NCBI GenBank assembly: GCA_943704525.1 | Contig: CALSCQ010000033.1 | Coordinates: 1 to 19,522 of the forward strand | DNA length: 19,522 nucleotides | Source of the DNA: Pigoraptor vietnamica | Lineage: Eukaryota; Opisthokonta; Filasterea | Direction of reading: 5' to 3' | Shown: in pieces, positions 18,501 through 19,522 of the stretch | How positions within the stretch are numbered: position 1 is the first letter of the stretch | Layout: the number at the start of each line of letters is the position of its first letter | The notes under the pieces: model-generated | Told to the model about the DNA's origin: nothing | The model's input: only the letters and a program-made list of their open reading frames with translations | The model's database searches: none | Position numbers and translations under genes: made by a program

Positions 18501-19397
18501 CCTCTTCCTCCTCCTCAACCCAAACCCCAACCCCAACCCAACCCCATGCGCCGGTCCATTTTCGGGACGGCAGCGGGCGTGCACACACAAAACGGCGACC
18601 GTGAGGGACGGGCGACCCACCTGGAGGCCCATTGTCCACATTTCAAACTCGCGCTTGTCCTTGCAGATGAGGTCGAGAGAGCGGTTCTGATACATCACGG
18701 AGAAGGAGAGCGCCTGCACACAGACGCACCGCAGCCAGCGCACGTCAACCCCTAGTGCTCTCACTCTCTTTTCTCGACAGAGGAGTCGATGGACACACGC
18801 CTGTGACTTAAGCTGACCCGACAAGCCTCTTCCCCTAATACCTTTCCACCCATTCCCAACCGCAGCCGCAAAGTGACTTGCACGCACACCCCCCTCACAC
18901 TTGAATGCACGCAACAACGGCACGCCTTCACGGAGTCACTACTCGCCTCCTTCTCCGGAATGCGATTGCTCTGGAAGACCTTTGTCTTTTGGCCCTTGAT
19001 CACTTCGGTGATTTCGGAAATATTCACTGAGGCGCGGTTGATGCATGTCAGCTCTGCGTGTAGAACACGCACACGCGCGCACACGCAAGCATGCCCCGCA
19101 CGTTCAAGCTCATGGAGTGCGCAAGTAAGTCGCCAAAAGTCCCGGCACGAACTGCGGTTGCACTTCGAACACAAAACGAAGATCACAGTGAGTGGGACGA
19201 ATGCATGCGATCGCAACGCACCGGCAGATTCGCCCGTATTCTTGTTCGGCGACTCCCATTCCAAGCGAACGAGGTCTGCGCGAGTTACACACATGAGCAC
19301 ATTGCCACGTCTGCCACATTATTCGCAGAGGCGAATGGATGGGCAATGACAAAGTCGCACCTGCCGACAGTTTGAAGCGACGAAAATGGGGCTTGCC
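15579..19397 (-). CDS. PH-RCC1-FYVE domain protein (plant PRAF-like), 5' partial
   Basis: Fourteen exons: 19397-19361, 19053-18932, 18713-18621, 18422-18342, 18039-17997, 17904-17749, 17610-17455, 17316-17173, 17037-16873, 16762-16607, 16491-16327, 16237-16081, 15912-15837, 15716-15579. They encode 562 residues and a stop. The first four hold the end of a PH domain (GKPHFRRFKLSAELTCINRA, ITEVIKGQKTKVFQ, NRSLDLICKDKREFEMWTMG). Seven RCC1 blades follow, one per exon (such as LYTWGDGDRGKLGHGEED and VYAFGANERGQLGSGD). The C-terminal FYVE finger keeps WVPDEEAKDC, RRRHHCRKCGG, RVCDKC and all eight cysteines, so phosphatidylinositol-3-phosphate binding is expected. Blade 7 is spliced directly to the FYVE finger. 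The domain order is that of plant PRAF proteins, but the C-terminal BRX domain is absent: the protein stops soon after the FYVE finger. The likely site is an endosomal membrane, possibly as a small-GTPase regulator (inferred). The start and early PH strands lie beyond the right edge. Confidence 0.92.
15937..16034. repeat. Direct repeat pair in a PH-RCC1-FYVE intron
   Basis: A block of about 35 bp at 15937-15971 recurs at 16001-16034 with few differences (shared TAGCAAGCCGTCAC and GCACACGCCATTCAC). Both are in the intron 16080-15913, joining the last RCC1 blade to the FYVE finger. Confidence 0.85.
17429..17441. repeat. Poly-C run (poly-G in sense)
   Basis: About 12 C on the plus strand in the PH-RCC1-FYVE intron 17454-17317, so the pre-mRNA has a long G run shortly after the donor. 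Confidence 0.85.
18183..18287. repeat. 41-bp tandem repeat, about 2.5 copies
   Basis: Units start at 18183, 18224 and 18265, each opening with CAAATAAGCCCTAGAGTGCC; the third is truncated after about 23 bp. Visible parts are identical between copies. Each full unit holds the inverted pair TGCCCA and TGGGCA separated by about 14 bases. It lies in the intron 18341-18040 of the PH-RCC1-FYVE gene. Confidence 0.92.
18429..18460. repeat. (CA)n microsatellite beside a splice acceptor
   Basis: CA-rich repeat just upstream, in the sense direction, of the acceptor AG at 18424-18423 of the PH-RCC1-FYVE gene. The pre-mRNA therefore has GU repeats where a polypyrimidine tract would be expected. Confidence 0.85.
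18491..18546. repeat. CTC-rich and CCCAA-type low-complexity tract
   Basis: TCC/CTC triplet-like repeats run into degenerate CCCCAA/CCCAA units at about 18518-18546. On the sense strand of the host gene this is G-rich (GGGTTGGGG-like). It lies in the intron 18620-18423. Confidence 0.85.
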
Positions 19398-19453
19398 CTG
19401 CAGCAACGCAACCGCCGAAGGTGCGTTAGGCAAGTTCAGGCACATAGGGCGCA

Positions 19454-19455
<2 letters not shown>

Positions 19456-19522
<67 letters not shown>
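19456..19522. repeat. (CT)n microsatellite at the right edge
   Basis: At least 33 pure CT units reach the end of the window. It lies upstream of the exon 19397-19361 of the minus-strand PH-RCC1-FYVE gene, so the pre-mRNA reads GA repeats in the intron that leads to the missing 5' part. Confidence 0.96.

Noticed and set aside
18714-18931. GC-AG intron with donor after GTGAAG at 18926-18925
   Set aside because: A normal GT donor at 18931-18930 gives the same phase and a PH-domain join (SSDS-ALSFSVMYQNRSL) fitting the family, so a non-canonical donor is not needed.

Overview
The window is nuclear DNA from a GC-rich, intron-rich and compact eukaryote, most likely a protist or alga. Every coding region splits into small exons. 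About 48 complete introns can be placed, all of the GT-AG type, mostly with GTGCGT or GTGAGT donors and CGCAG or TGCAG acceptors. Gene density is about one gene per 2.4 kb. No bacterial-style operons, tRNA, rRNA, transposon or CRISPR array were seen. The lineage cannot be named: the set mixes a plant-type PH-RCC1-FYVE protein, an animal-type RNF11 RING protein and an SSX2IP/ADIP (Msd1) homologue. Each gene model below was joined by hand, requiring consistent reading phase across every junction.

Layout, left to right: (1) 154-787, minus: membrane part of a CDF/ZnT zinc transporter, running off the left edge inside a microsatellite-filled intron. (2) 1454-4101, plus: complete UCH37/UCHL5 proteasomal deubiquitinase, 11 exons, 320 aa, catalytic residues intact. 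(3) 4335-5439, minus: complete ribosomal protein S15 (uS19), 145 aa, with the start codon alone on exon 1. (4) 5948-9297, plus: a 748-aa protein joining an ANP32-like leucine-rich repeat, a long acidic tract and a DUF2415-like WD40 domain. (5) 9651-10843, minus: RNF11-like RING-H2 protein, 210 aa, with an MGNC acylation-type N terminus. (6) 11500-12282, minus: single-domain chorismate-lyase-like protein, 183 aa. (7) 12554-15392, plus: SSX2IP/ADIP-like coiled-coil protein, 698 aa. (8) 15579-19397, minus: PH-RCC1(x7)-FYVE protein, 5' end beyond the right edge.

No shared pathway links the neighbours. They look like an ordinary housekeeping gene set covering ubiquitin/proteasome, translation, phosphoinositide membrane traffic, microtubule anchoring and metal transport. 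Gene pairs alternate between divergent promoters (ZnT/UCH37, RPS15/LRR-WD40, chorismate-lyase-like/ADIP) and convergent ends (UCH37/RPS15, LRR-WD40/RNF11, ADIP/PH-RCC1-FYVE).

The most unusual points are the LRR-WD40 fusion, the eukaryotic chorismate-lyase-like protein with its putative active-site Arg and Glu kept, seven RCC1 blades each on one exon with identical phase-1 junctions, and dinucleotide microsatellites that always read GT or GA on the sense strand of the host gene. Both window ends lie inside microsatellites, so this may be a whole contig broken at repeats.
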